This document shows, piece after piece, positions 34,598 to 45,896 of a DNA stretch of 64,000 nucleotides. The notes below the pieces were generated by a model. That model had not been told where the DNA came from. It worked only from the letters and a program-made list of their open reading frames with translations, and did no database searches. The translations under genes and the position numbers were made by a program. Source of the stretch: Romanomermis culicivorax (taxonomy: Eukaryota; Nematoda; Enoplea; Mermithida; Mermithidae); NCBI GenBank assembly GCA_963922205.1, contig CAWUHX010000208.1, positions 310,001 through 374,000 on the forward strand, given 5' to 3'. The first letter of the stretch is position 1. Each line of letters starts with the position of its first letter.

Positions 34598-36205
34598 TGT
34601 TAGGCTGCTGTGGGTGGAGGATGCTGTAACTGGCCCTTGGGTTTAGACAAAGGAAGTTGCAACAGTTCTGACCACAGGCTAACAAAAACAATAAACTAAA
34701 AACTCTCTCAGACGTTTCACCAGATACTCGATAGAACTTTCACCAAACCTCAGGCAGAACACCTTCGCACTTACCTCAGGAGATCCTACCCAAGTCTCCA
34801 ATCCTAATTTTAAGAGATCCTCCCCTACGCTCACAAAACAATACACTTACGGGTTCAAAATGTATTGGGTGATGACGTGCGACGCCAAACAAAAAATAAT
34901 AATAGCAAAGTATTATAAGAAGGGCGATGGTGGCGACACTTCATAAAACATAATATTTTTCATACTGACAAATAGACACAAAAATGTAAAACAGTGGTCG
35001 CATCTCTCTATGCAAATTTTCTTATCTTATTCGCCACTTTTTGCCACATTCTTCCGCCTGGGCACCGACACAGGAAGCTGAACATGTGCACCTGTGGCAA
35101 CCCTAACATCCCTCGGCCCTCAAAACCGACCAACGGGTGGTGAAAACCTTTCTGCAGCCTGAGTCTCATACTGAGGCCCTGACTGCATAACAGTTTTCCC
35201 CTTGGAAAACAAATTTTTGGGGCTACCCCCTCCAAGATGTGATCCTGCCCCTATCAGGTCCTTCAGGTGATGTTGACTTTGATCAATCCATTCGGCTGGG
35301 CATTCCTTTTCAGGCTACCATAAATGATCACGAACGTAGTTCGGCCTGGACTTTGACGTTGATCTGTGCCTAGATCCGGGGCGCCGCCGTTATTCTTCTC
35401 CCGTGTACTGGTTTTTACAGCTACCCCAGGTGCGCTTCCTCTATTGTCGGCCGCTCGCCATGTCACTACGTCCAATACAAATCTAGTCAATAAAAAATAT
35501 TTTCTATAAAATATTTCAATTTTACGAAATAATTTTATAAATGCAAATAAAATTTTTCACATCTTCATCTTTTTAGGCCCTGAAAGTAACGAGAAAAAAT
35601 ACGAGGGCTATATACATGCCCCAAATAAGATGAACGCAAAGACGAATTTTGTGGGGCAACTTTTGGGCACCAGAAACGAGAAGAATTTAAAAAATGTTGG
35701 GGTTGCCACAGGTGCACGTGTTCAGCTCCCAGTGTTGGTGCGCAGGCCGAAGGACGCGGCAGAAAGTGGCGAAAAAGATAAGAAAATTTGCATAGAGAGA
35801 TGCGGCCACTGTTTCGCGTTTTTTGTGTTTATTTGTCAGTATGAAAAATATTATGTTTTATGGAGCGTCGCAGCCATTGTCTTTAGTTATAATAGTTTTA
35901 TTATTATTTTTGTTTGGCATCGCCCGTCCTCACCCAATACAACTTGAACCAGTAACTTGTATTGTTTTGTGAGCATAGTGGAGGATCTTCTGAGATTAGG
36001 ATTGGAGACTTGGGTAGGATCTCCTGAGGTACGTGCCAAGGTGTTCTGCCTGAGGTTTGGTGAAAGTTCTGGCGAGTATCTGGTGAAACGTCTGAGAGAG
36101 TTTTTAGTTTATTGTTTTTGTTAGCCTATGGTCAGAACTGTTGCAACTTCCTTTGTCTAAACCCAAAGGCCAGTTACAGCATCCTTCACCCACAGCAGCC
36201 TAACA
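34598..36205. mobile_element. Inverted pair of LTR-like arms with 4-bp TSD
   Basis: The left arm 34598-35108 and right arm 35695-36205 are each 511 bp and are reverse complements at high identity. Each arm begins TGTT(A/G)GG and ends CC(T/C)AACA, and homology stops exactly at those ends. CATA flanks the whole at 34594-34597 and 36206-36209. Between the arms are 586 bp without a recognised gene. Arms with TG...CA ends plus a 4-bp TSD look like LTRs in opposite orientation; a foldback DNA transposon is the alternative. Confidence 0.75.
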
Positions 36206-36209
36206 CATA

Positions 36210-36705
36210 GAATCCTAAGCCTAACTTCTTCCACTCAAGTTACACTGTGAATTATTTATTTCTAAACTCATCAAGACATACTTGCTTTGATGAGTGAACA
36301 ATCAACCCCCACCTGAAAATCACACACTAGATGTAATTTGATGCATTAGAAACGAAAATTATATTTATCTAGTCTGGAAGTCAAAATTTGCATAGCTACA
36401 GTATGACAAAAAATTAACATTGTCAAATTTTTAGATTTTTATCATACATTTTTTCCAACTTTTGCTGGTTTTGGTGGGTCAAACACCACTCTCTTTAAAT
36501 TTACTCCATATGTCGTGTCCCAATTGTTAGACAAAATGTACAGAATAGAGAATGAAGCACGCAGAATGTTGTAAATCACGATATGCAGAGTGTCTGACGA
36601 ATTTCATGCAATGATAATTCAATACAGGAGATTGATGGGCTCGTAAAGAGTGCTGTGTCATATTGTCCATGGAATGTCCCTTAGTCATTTAGGGTTTCCG
36701 GTGTC
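36210..36705. other. No feature recognised
   Basis: AT-rich spacer between two insertions. Confidence 0.4.
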
Positions 36706-37119
36706 AAAATGTCAGAGGGTCAATTCCTCTGACCTTTGGTCCTCTATTCATCATACTTTTATTTTCTAGAGCTCTTTGTTGTTAAAGTAGCTCCAATTAT
36801 TAGTAAGTAAACAAACGGACAAAACGGCTTGTGTCACAACATTTTTGGCCCAAAACAAACAAATGGATAGCGCCAAAGTTTTGCATACAACAGGCAGTGT
36901 TGATGTTAGGCACGCCGCTGTGCAATTTATCATTATTGTATATTTTATCATTTTTTTGGACGGCGTCAGGAAAAAAAGGAGAGTGTGTGTCCCGCCGCAT
37001 TTAATTACCATATTTGTGTTTGTACGTTTATTGTACGTTTTTCCCGCATTGGAGCCTGGTGTGGCCAAAGGGATCTTGGTGACATTTTGGATTAAGAAGA
37101 TGGTGAGTGTGTTTTGGAG

Positions 37120-38221
37120 GGTCGGTGCCACATCCGCTACCTAGTGCACATCCGCTACCTTAGTCAGATCCGCTACCTAGTGCACATCCGCTACTTTTTG
37201 CAAAGAAATATATGTCACATTTACTTTTGCATCGAATAACGTAGGCAAGATTCTATTATAAGAAAACATACAGTATGCATTTACAAATTATTAGGCTCAT
37301 TTAAAACAACTCGCGATTTCTTACCAATTAGATGACGCATATACCGTAAAAAATGAATGAATTTCATTCATTAAAAATTGGAAAACTGCGGTTGCAAAAC
37401 ATTTGCATCAAAATTTTCTACTTGCCATATATTACCCGTATTTTCTGTGAAAGTGTTACATAAATTACGAATTCTATCGTGGAAAGCACTATATACTTCA
37501 TCTCGTTGCTTTGGCATGTATGCGCCACGGCTTAGATTTCTAACACCAATTTGGTCGCGATTATGCATTGGTTGAAGTAAATGCAAGAAGTTGCGTACTG
37601 CCAAATGCATGTCACGAACCTCTGCCAGATTCAGACGGTTATGATAACCCTCAGCATGATTTGTTGTTCTTGGCCCTGGGTTATCCCAATGACTCCACAT
37701 GGAAATGGGCAACTGGCCATGGATCCACGTTTGCTGAATATAATCAGAATGTGGACTGGTTTTTTCTGTGAAATGTGGACTTGTTTTTTCTGTGACCCAA
37801 GATGCTTGTGTGGTCACTTTGATAGGTTACTTATATTTTTTACTCGTTACAATGTGTCTGTGTGGTTATTTTGATGGTTTTATTACACTCCTTTACTCAT
37901 TAGTGACTTATATTTCGGTAGACTCGCCCTAGTATTAGGTCTTTTCAACCATTTTTGCGCACAGTTCCATAAAAGTGACAAAAGAAATATTTGTCACAAC
38001 ACAGACTGCCTACCGTCATTCATGTTTTCGTTTTCTTTTAATGTTTTTTTCATTCGGAAAACCCTCATGAAAATGACGGCAAAATCTTTTTCATATTGTT
38101 TCATGTCTGGTAGCGGATGTGACTATGGTAGCGGTCGTGCACTAGGTAGTGGATGTGCACTAGGTAGCGGATGTGCACTAGGTAGCGGATGTGCACAAGG
38201 TAGCGGATCTGCTACCCAATC
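37120..38221. mobile_element. MULE with 9-bp TSD inside the solo LTR
   Basis: A perfect 9-bp direct repeat, GTTTTGGAG, lies at 37111-37119 and 38222-38230. Inside, both ends carry inverted arrays of a TAGCGGATGTGCACTAGG-type unit (37130-37198 on one side, 38108-38216 on the other). A 9-bp target plus long inverted ends and a MULE-like transposase remnant give the class. Confidence 0.85.
37371..37817 (-). pseudogene. MULE transposase C-terminal remnant (148 codons)
   Basis: This minus-strand frame contains PGPRTTNHAEGYHNRLN, matching the R-T-N-N-x-x-E-G-x-H-x-R motif that follows the catalytic core in many animal MULE transposases. The DDE core and zinc finger are absent, and the N-terminus holds a short duplicated SPHFTEKT-like stretch, so it is a truncated relic. 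Confidence 0.65.
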
Positions 38222-38619
38222 GTTTTGGAGACAGATAATTCTGTCTCATTTTCAATTGAGTATAGTTAGGATTGGTCCCATCGAGGGCCAGGTCGCTTGG
38301 GACTCGTGTTTCGGTATCCAGGAATCCCTGTGGCTCTTTGCGCAGGGCCTAGCAAAGGAGTTAGTGTCTTAGCGGTAAGGTCTGGCGTTTGCATTCTGTA
38401 TTCTGCAGTGGTACTTAACATTTGTTCTTGTTTCATTCTTGTTCTACTACTAATAAACCCTTTTATGCATCTGACTTCAGTTAGGTACTGTAGGCTCAGA
38501 GCTAGTGCCGGGTTAGCCTCAGGGGCTGTACCAGATTGGATCTCCCAAGAACGGCAACCAGGTAGCCAAGGGTATATGTCCCCCTTTTTTATATTACAAC
38601 AAAAACTAGGAATACACTA

Positions 38620-39170
38620 GCTTACTCTGCTAGGAGTTGTATCCCTCTCAAACAATTTTTTCCAACCTAACATTTGGTTTTCGATTTACTATGTGTACAA
38701 AATGCCACTTGACTATCTCAAAAATACACATATGAAAAAAACACACAACTGCTCTCTAAGGCTACAACAGATAACACTGAAACTTTCACAATTTCACTGG
38801 CAATTGCACCCACGCCCCCCCCCCCCACCTGGGCTTGATACCATTTTTTCAATTTGAACTTGCGGATCATTTCGAAAATTGACAAGTTTTTTACGACTTT
38901 GTCAAAATGCTCCACAACACATATTAGGGGAATAAATGGGCTACGATTCAATGCTCAAAAAACATAATGCTCAAACTTTCTGTTCAAAAAAAGCTTATCA
39001 TTTGAAAAATAAAAAAGAACATACTCATACTTTCATATGTTTGGAAGACCACAAGCTATTCTTGGTGTTTTCAAAAATCTTTTGACTCTATTGTAGTGGT
39101 GCATCTGGCTATTCATTATGGGATGCCGTGCATTCACCACTACCACTACAACCACAATTTTCGGACCATC
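38620..39170. other. No feature recognised
   Basis: Unassigned sequence with a C run at about 38815-38827. Confidence 0.4.
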
Positions 39171-39179
39171 CACGTGGCT

Positions 39180-39250
39180 CGGTTAGCTCAGTTGGTGGGG
39201 CATCTGCCTCGTATGCAGTAGGTCAATGATTCGAGCCCCTCAGTGGACAT
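39180..39250 (+). repeat. tRNA-like sequence, probably SINE-derived
   Basis: GGCTCGGTTAGCTCAGTTGG resembles an acceptor and D arm, and CTGC(7 nt)GCAG gives an anticodon stem whose loop would read CGT. The T arm (GATTCGAGCCCC) does not pair and the acceptor has no partner. It is therefore not a functional tRNA. Confidence 0.5.
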
Positions 39251-39402
39251 TAATTTTCTGATGCACCAGCCATATGGATTTGGGCATACGACAACTCTAA
39301 CCCCTATGCCAACCAGGATGGACAGTGTTAGTCAGGGAAGAATTTACATTTGAAATAAGACATAAATATCTTTATACTTCCAACATGAGCAGAGAATATT
39401 TA

Positions 39403-39608
39403 TGATTCTCCATTCCTTGGCCTTACAATCGCATAAAAATTATCTAACGCTTTTATTTTGCCCGTGCGCACACAATGAATGAATAATAATACAGTGGTCA
39501 TGGTAATGCGACGTTTCGGTACTCTACCTACTACCTTCCTCAGGCGACAATAAACTCCTTATTTACAAAATTCGCTACTTGAGGGAATTGAACCCTGGTC
39601 GTTTGATT
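39403..39608 (-). repeat. Penelope-like pLTR, 3' copy, with tRNA-like tail and ribozyme-like motif
   Basis: It shares GATTCTCCAT, TTGGCCTTACAAT, GCATAAAAATTAT and CTACCTTCCTCAGG with the copy at 40898-41076. Read on the minus strand it contains CTGAGGA, then an imperfect stem, then GAAAC (about 39511-39544), the spacing of a hammerhead core. A tRNA-like box (GGGTTCAATTCCCTC, minus) lies at about 39581-39595 and continues to about 39645. Confidence 0.5.
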
Positions 39609-39690
39609 GAGAGTCTAGTGCACTACCACTGGGCCATGGGAGGCCAGTAGTAACTTGTTTAGAAGGGCTATATATCCTGACTTGGGGGTA

Positions 39691-40302
39691 CTAGTTCAGA
39701 CTTGGGTTCCTGTCTGTTGACCTTCTAAGGAATGCTTGGTTCCATATGTGGCCTATTTCAATGCTCTTACTACCTACATTTTTTGACCCCACTTTTTCCA
39801 TCTCAATGGTTTCTCTGATCTTCCTTTTGTAGGCATTAGGCTCTTGGGCAAGTATGGTGGTATTGTCAAAATTGGGTGTACATCCACATGATAGGCAATC
39901 TTCCGCCACACCACTTTTCTCAAGGCTCAGGTTCTTATGGACATTTCTGTGTTCTGGAATATGGGTCTTGAGTGTTCTGCCCGTTTCTCCTATGTATACT
40001 TTTCCACATGGAGCCATAGGTACTTGGTATACTATAACCTGTGTATCTTCTTTATTTCTAGGTGGTGCTACTTCGCTGACTCTTTTCCTGATTGTGTCTT
40101 TACTTGTGGCAACTAGTTGAACCTTGTACTTGTGGCATATTCGCTTCAGTTTCTGTGTTAGTTGGCCAATGTAAGGTATTACAACCGTGCCTTTGTATTC
40201 AACTTTTTCTTGGTCTTGAGAATATTTGCTGAGAGAAATCTGTTCAGGAGTATCATTGTTTAGATTTTTCATTTTTGATCTGATGAAAAATTGTAGCATC
40301 AA
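39691..40302 (-). pseudogene. Penelope-like GIY-YIG endonuclease end (203 codons)
   Basis: The C-terminal part of a Penelope polyprotein, whose nuclease nicks the target for reverse transcription. The frame reads VIPYIGQLTQKLKRI, then VYIGETGRTLKTHIPEHR. These match the linker and the GIY-YIG motif, with Arg and His in the expected places. The expected Gly-Ile-Tyr is represented by V-Y-Q and the Tyr-Ile-Gly is intact. RT is missing upstream. Confidence 0.75.
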
Positions 40303-40897
40303 TCAGGATTGTGTATATTGTGAATGTCGTAAATTTCAATTCAAATTCTAATCAGAAGGCTCTGCTGCTTCAACTGGTCAAGAAACACGGGAAGATGCTT
40401 GTCCCTCTCAAAATATTCAGGGCTGCTGCAGGATAGATATTTAGACAAACTTATATTTGTTCAATAAATTTGTGTAGGGTTATGTGTGAATCTGACAAGA
40501 AGTTTCAAAATTTGCTTCATGTCTACCAGCAAGTTATGAGTGGTAAGCGTGAAAACAAATCCATTGATTGTGAAAATTTCCCATCAGGGTTATATTCAAA
40601 ATTTTTGTGGTCTCTTTGTCAATCTCCTTGAGAGACCTGCAATAGCAAGCTTCAAAATTTAATGTAGTTTCCACAGAATTTTTGAAAAATAAATTTTGAT
40701 GCACTTGGATAGATCATGTGTCTGCATGTGCATTCATAAAATATGTGGGTTTTGGACCTAAGAGATTTTTAGATTTTGCAAAGGTGTTTCTGTTTACTTT
40801 TGCATGTTTTTTCTCCAAATCTGCTGAAAGCTAAACTGAAACTAAGGCCCAGTTTTACTTACTTATGTCGTTCCTTTCAGAGTACCTTACATCTTAT

Positions 40898-41076
40898 GAT
40901 TCTCCATTTCTTGGCCTTACAATTGCATAAAAATTATATAACACTTTTATTCTGCCTGTAGGCACACAATGAACAAATACGTTTCAGTAGTCTACCTACT
41001 TACTACCTTCCTCAGGCCGCAATAAACTCCTTTTTTTTTACAAAATTCGCTGGTGGAGGGAATTGAACCCTGGTAG
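40898..41076 (-). repeat. Penelope-like pLTR, 5' copy
   Basis: A second copy of the 39403-39608 repeat in the same orientation. It also ends at GGGAATTGAACCCTGG. Element 2 sequence begins directly beyond it. Confidence 0.6.
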
Positions 41077-41085
41077 TTTTTCTGT

Positions 41086-42538
41086 ATACTACTGCAACAC
41101 CTCTGAAAATTCATCTCAACCTCGAGCATGCCCACAATTTTCGAACCAACCTCGTTTAGTGACCCCTTTTTTTACTCATGGAGGTTATGGTGGTTATACC
41201 ACACTTTTGGGGAGACAACCAACGTCGAGACCCATGACATACTACAGTAACCAGCCTCATACACCAAACATTCAAAGTATGGGTGAGAATTCAAATGTGC
41301 AAAACCAGTTCTGGCCACAGTATTATAATCTAAATTACATAGTCCCTTTTCCACCGTCAACTTCCAATCAGGATCAAAACCCTGCCACCCCAGTTGCATA
41401 ATATAATTCTATTAATACTTCCAGGAATAACTTACAGGCAACTGATGAGCAGGAATCAAATATTATCAACACTGAAGAAAATGAAACAATGTCTTTTTAT
41501 AGCGAAGATGCAACACCTCCGACAGAAAAATCTAGAGGTAATAAAATTGAAAATTCGCAAAATTTAACAATTTTTCAGGATACAATGGATATAGTTGAAG
41601 TTATCATTTCCACCCCCAGCACCACTGACAACAGGTCTGGATACTTTTGCCAGTTAACATCAATGGAAAGTATGTTTTTTCGAATGTTAAATATAAGACA
41701 CAGCTCTTGGAGATCGAGGCCAACATAGGTAACTGGAAGGGTCTAGTACTATTAGACAATGGAGCCACCACTTTCATGATGGGATGTAACATGCACCAAC
41801 ACATTACTCATATGGACCCCAGTAATTGGCCCACTTCGGGATACATTACAGTGGCAAATGGTCAGTGAGTCCCAACCCTGGGACCAGTCAACTTCTACAC
41901 AAGACTAAAAGAGTTGCGTATGCACAGTATTCACTATACCGTGTTAGTGTCTCCAAAATCCATGATTGTATTGGGCACAGACTTTGCAGTGCACAAAAAT
42001 ATTGGAGCCATTCTATATTTTAGAAATAAGAATCTCACCATTGCTGACAGACAGGTCCCCCCCCCAATGACTCCATCACCCGTAAACCCTCCAACATCTA
42101 CATTATCTTCAATTAATAGAATTGCACTCATCCAATTCTATTAATTCCTGACCTCGTGCCCAAAGTGGTAATAAACAACTCTAGTGAAAGGATAAAAGTA
42201 AGTAAAAACGAAATTGTAGGTAGAGTGGCTATGCTTGTGCACGAGGTCAGGACCTCCCATAATGTCATTGCAAATTCTAAAGACAAAACCACTCAACATT
42301 TTGCGCCTTATGTGGACAAAATGGTTGCAGAATCCAACTTAGAGAGTGCTCAAAAAAGTAAGTTGCATGAGTTCTTGCGTGCAAATCGCTCTGCTTTTAG
42401 TTTAGCAGGCGATCCACCCACAGTCACCCACTTAGTAAGTACAGCACACTATTGATACAGGGGATGCAAAACCTGTAGCCAAACACTATTATCATGGGCC
42501 TATTCAACAACATCATATAGTCCGAGATAAACAGGTAA
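41086..42538 (+). pseudogene. Element 2 gag end and protease (Ty3/Gypsy, degraded)
   Basis: A frame rich in Asn, Gln and Pro (41086-41401) resembles a gag C-terminus. The next frames encode a protease-like VLLDNGATTFMMG (normal D-T-G changed to D-N-G) near 41748 and IVLGTDFAVH near 41960. A pre-RT linker then ends at RDKQV. Several stops and frame changes break it. The 5' end of the element is missing beyond the Penelope remnant. Confidence 0.7.
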
Positions 42539-43109
42539 TGTTGTATTTTAAAATATGTCGGGCCCTGATGAGTCACAAGCAGGATTGGGATTCCAGGGTT
42601 TGTCCTTAATGTACGTGTTTCCCCACACCCACGTTTACCCGATTAACTTAATTACTTGTACTTAAACCCGACACTAATAATCCCACCAATCAAGGAAAAG
42701 ATGAGTTTCCTTAACTGTCTCCCTTATTGTGTAAACGGAAGGAGAGAATTTTCTACCTTTAATATTAGGCAATAAAAAAAACAAACGAAAACTTACGTAC
42801 AAAACAAAAGCGGGCGAGAAAAGGTAAACAATCAACTCCCACACACTGGGACAGGAAAGGAGGCTGCGTGGTGGGAGGCGAGGAATAGTGAAATATAAAA
42901 GTGGCCGGCGGGGTGCACACTTAGTATATAAAACATACGATAATAATGAAAAAAGAATAATAATGGAGAGAGACCAGCACACGCGTACTGACATGCACTA
43001 CAGTAAGACGGCTGCTAATGGTCCACATTGCTTGCTCCACTTGCCACCTGGGGGTCTCATACGTGCTTTGACAAAATAGCCAAAATCGGCCGAAGACACA
43101 CTACAACAC
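42539..43109 (-). mobile_element. Solo LTR, family 2, copy 3, inserted in Element 2
   Basis: It starts TGTTGTATTT and ends ACTACAACA, the reverse of the copies at 13.3 and 14.0 kb. The left flank is GTAA and the right CCAA, a decayed 4-bp target. Element 2's RT reading resumes at the right flank with an IEP-x-RSPW motif, which fixes the insertion point. Confidence 0.7.
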
Positions 43110-43440
43110 CAATAGAACCAAATCGGTCCCCATGGTGAACACCCTTATTTTTGTTGTCTGAAAAGATGGTTCTTGGCGACACGCAGTGAACTTTAGAGGC
43201 ATCAATGATGTCAGGAAAGACGATCGGTAGCCTCTCCCAAGGATGAATGACTAATTAGACAGCTTGGGAGGGGCCATATACTTTTTGACACTTGATTTGA
43301 AAGTCTGGTGCCAGACTCCAAAGTAAAAACTGTGTTTATCTCTCAAGACGGTTCATATCAATTTATGCACATGTCCTTTGGCACAAAAACCGCCCCGGCA
43401 GAGTTCCATAGGCTTATGGAGAGAGTATTGCAGCCCTATG
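43110..43440 (+). pseudogene. Element 2 RT, first part (degraded)
   Basis: Reading fragments include IEPNRSPW, a GIND-like stretch, and MSFGTKTAPAEFHRLMERVL near 43370-43430, a Gypsy RT palm. It is broken by stops and cut at 43440 by a hAT insertion. Confidence 0.75.
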
Positions 43441-43987
43441 CAGGTTTTTTTTGTACGTGACCCATTTTTACATGTACAAATGGTAGCCAAAATAAATTTG
43501 TACAATTTGTAGATAGCAAAAACATGTAAAATAAGTAACCTGTGTTCCTCTATGTCATGGCCAAAGACTCATAACCAAATCAGTGTAATTTTCCAATTTT
43601 ATTTATAACTCAAAAAATGCCGTTAATTCATTAAAATTTAGAAAAAAAAATGAAATTTTCGGGTTTCAATTCTAATTTACAAGCATTGTGGAACAAATTT
43701 TGAAGAAAACTATACAATAGCATAATGAGTTTGCATCAGATGATAAATTGATGGTTAAGTCCTCTATGATGAGAAATGAAAGTTCAAAAAAGATGTCAAT
43801 CCTTCAGGTGGGAAGCGCCAGAAAAGTTTTTTGTGCATTAACATTCGGCAACGCTGGAAAGTAATTTTCCAAACATTTATTTCAAGAATTAGATTCAAAT
43901 TTAGTGTTCAAAAGTCGTAAATTTTAGAATTTTATCATCATAAAAATTTTGAAAACAGTAATTTATTCATTAACTCTCGTGACCTTG

Positions 43988-44813
43988 TGTCGTATTGCGT
44001 GCTCCTATGTCCTCGGCTACCTAGCTGCAGTTCTTGGGACATCCAATCTGGTACCGCCCCTGATGCTAACCCAGTACTAACTACCATCCTACTGCACCTA
44101 CCTGAGATTTGATGTATGAAGATATTTATTTTGAGCAAAACAAAAAGTGCAGAGAAATACAACAGTGAGGGTAAATAGGAAAAAAATATGCAAATGGCTG
44201 AACACATGAACACAACCGCCTGACTCCTCCCTGCTTTGCAGATCCTTCTGTTCGTCCCTGTGCGCAGAGCCACAGGGACTTCAGGATATCTCAATCCCTG
44301 GCCTAAGCTGAAAATCGTGGAAAGACGAAACAGATCTACCTGTTTTCAACACAGCAACTCACTACTTGTCTTGATCAAAATTGAGCATCGTAACCCCTCA
44401 GGCGGCGTAGGCTCTCAAAGCTAACTCGCGACGTGAAACAATAATTCACAAATAAACATAGGCGGCAAAATCGACCACACTCCTTTCCAAGTCACCGCGA
44501 ATATCGACACAACGTCCGATCCTCAGGATAGGACGACAAGAGCATACCAAAGGAGACGTTTCTCCAAAAATAATAAAAACTACAATAATGAAAAATGTAC
44601 ACTGCGACGCGCCTAACATCAACTTGCAAGTTGTATGCAAAACTTTCGCGCTGACCATTTATTTGTTTTGGGCCAAAATTATGTGTGACACAAACCGTTT
44701 TATCGGTATGTTTACCTAATAATAAATGGAAACACTTTAACAACAAAGGGACTTTACAGAATGAAAATGAGGTAATTAGAGGACCAAAGGTCAGAGGAAT
44801 TGACCCTCTGACA
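43988..44813 (-). mobile_element. Solo LTR of the Element 1 family inside the hAT (4-bp TSD)
   Basis: It reads TGTCGTATTGCGTGCTC at the left and CCCTCTGACA at the right, the reverse of the Element 1 LTR. CTTG flanks it at 43984-43987 and 44814-44817. It is 826 bp with many substitutions against 787 bp in Element 1, so it is an older relative. Confidence 0.85.
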
Positions 44814-45113
44814 CTTGGCCAAAAAGATATGAGTGGAAGAGTAGAAATTTCCCTAGGCTACTTCCATGAAGATTTCGAACTGACTTTATGGTAAGAAAGG
44901 AATAATCACTTTGGAAAGTTTAGAAACTTGATGTATTGATCTTCCTCAAAAAATGTTTCAAGGAAAAAGTATGAATCTTCATCAAATATCAAGATAAAAT
45001 GTTGAAGATTACCACTTTAAAAATGAGATAAACGTTTGAGATGATGAAAACTATTATACATTAAATGATAGGTGAAGGTAGACATTCTGGAAGTTGCGTC
45101 TGAGCTAGGTAAA

Positions 45114-45588
45114 ACCGTACTATCCCAAATAAACGCACAGTGCGTTTATTTTTTCAAGTGGTCGCTGCAGGGTGCGTCTATTCGAGGGGTGCGTTAATTC
45201 GAGGGGGTGCGTTTATTTTTTCAAACCTCAATTTCGGAGGTGCATTAATTTACGCATTACGAGTTTTCCCGGACATACTAGCTGGGCTATTAGATTTATA
45301 CCGTTCAAACAGGACAACAAAATACGAAAAGGTTGTATTTATCCAACCAGCAAAACACAATCATGTAACGTAACACGCCAACGCATATAGGTATACTCAT
45401 TTTAACAAAAATTTGCATCTCTCCCTTTCGGTTACTTTATATCTCGAATAGACGCACCTCCTCAGATTGACGCACCCGGTGCGTTAAATCCAGGGGGTGC
45501 GTTTATTTTTTCAAATGCTCTATAGAGGGTGCGTCTATTTGAGGGGTGCGATAATTCAAGGGGGTGCACTTATTTGGGGTAGTACGGT
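45114..45588. mobile_element. MITE with GTGCGTTTATT-type inverted repeats
   Basis: The left ACCGTACTATCCCAAATAA and the inverse of the right end (ACCGTACTACCCCAAATAA) match. Inside, GGTGCGT-TA-TTC-AGGGGGTGCG motifs recur about eight times. It has no coding capacity and its TSD is unclear. Confidence 0.6.
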
Positions 45589-45804
45589 ACATAATAACGA
45601 TTATTGAAGTTATAACGGGCGGGAAGTGCTGGAAAATTTTGAGATTATGAACTTCTAAAACGCACCAAAATGCATATTTTCTATACCATATCCCCAAAAT
45701 TTTCTTCCCTAAATGGGAAAGAGCCGTTTGTACATGTACAAATGACTACTCCAGTTTCGTTTGCCCCAAAAAATTTCCAATTGACTTGGGCAAAAAAAAG
45801 CCTG

Positions 45805-45881
45805 GCCCTATGTATGGAAATTTTGTCTTGTTTACATTGATGATATTATTGTCTTTTCAGAAACATTTGAACAATATATAG
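45805..45881 (+). pseudogene. Element 2 RT catalytic segment
   Basis: The frame continues from 43440 with YVWKFCLVYIDDIIVFSETF, so the YIDD active-site motif is intact here. It is cut by a SINE at 45896. Confidence 0.85.
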
Positions 45882-45896
45882 AAAACTTACCATTTG

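Larger units (their letters stand above)
36710..38602 (+). mobile_element. Diverged solo LTR of the Element 1 family, split by a MULE
   Basis: It starts TGTCAGAGGG and keeps the terminal hairpin, then aligns with the Element 1 LTR through the GTTGTTAAAGT block. After the insertion it resumes with TCAGGGGCTGTACCAGATTGG near 38519 and ends TTACAACA. AAAA flanks it at 36706-36709 and 38603-38606. The U3 middle is much diverged. Confidence 0.75.
39403..41076 (-). mobile_element. Penelope-like element remnant
   Basis: Direct repeats of about 180-200 bp (39403-39608 and 40898-41076) flank a minus-strand GIY-YIG frame. This fits a Penelope-like element with terminal pseudo-LTRs. The reverse transcriptase part between the frame and the 40.9-kb repeat is not recognisable, so the copy is internally deleted or decayed. 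Confidence 0.65.
43441..45804. mobile_element. hAT-type element (non-autonomous) with 8-bp TSD
   Basis: A perfect 8-bp repeat, GCCCTATG, flanks it at 43433-43440 and 45805-45812. The ends are CAGG-TTTTTTTTG and the inverse CAGGCTTTTTTTTG. Inner relatives TACATGTACAAATG occur at both ends (near 43471 and 45731). An 8-bp target and CAGG ends indicate hAT. No transposase was found. It contains a solo LTR and a MITE. Confidence 0.85.

Noticed and set aside
35008-35947. Frames on the arms of the inverted repeat as genes
   Set aside because: They lie in LTR-like arms, match each other only because the arms are reverse complements, and show no domain.
38022-38372. Frame with repeated Gly-Ser-Gly-Cys-Ala-Leu
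   Set aside because: It arises from the TAGCGGATGTGCAC repeat array at the MULE end.
42560-43110. Element 2 and the family 2 LTR as parts of one element
   Set aside because: The LTR is in the opposite orientation and interrupts the RT frame, so it is a later solo insertion.
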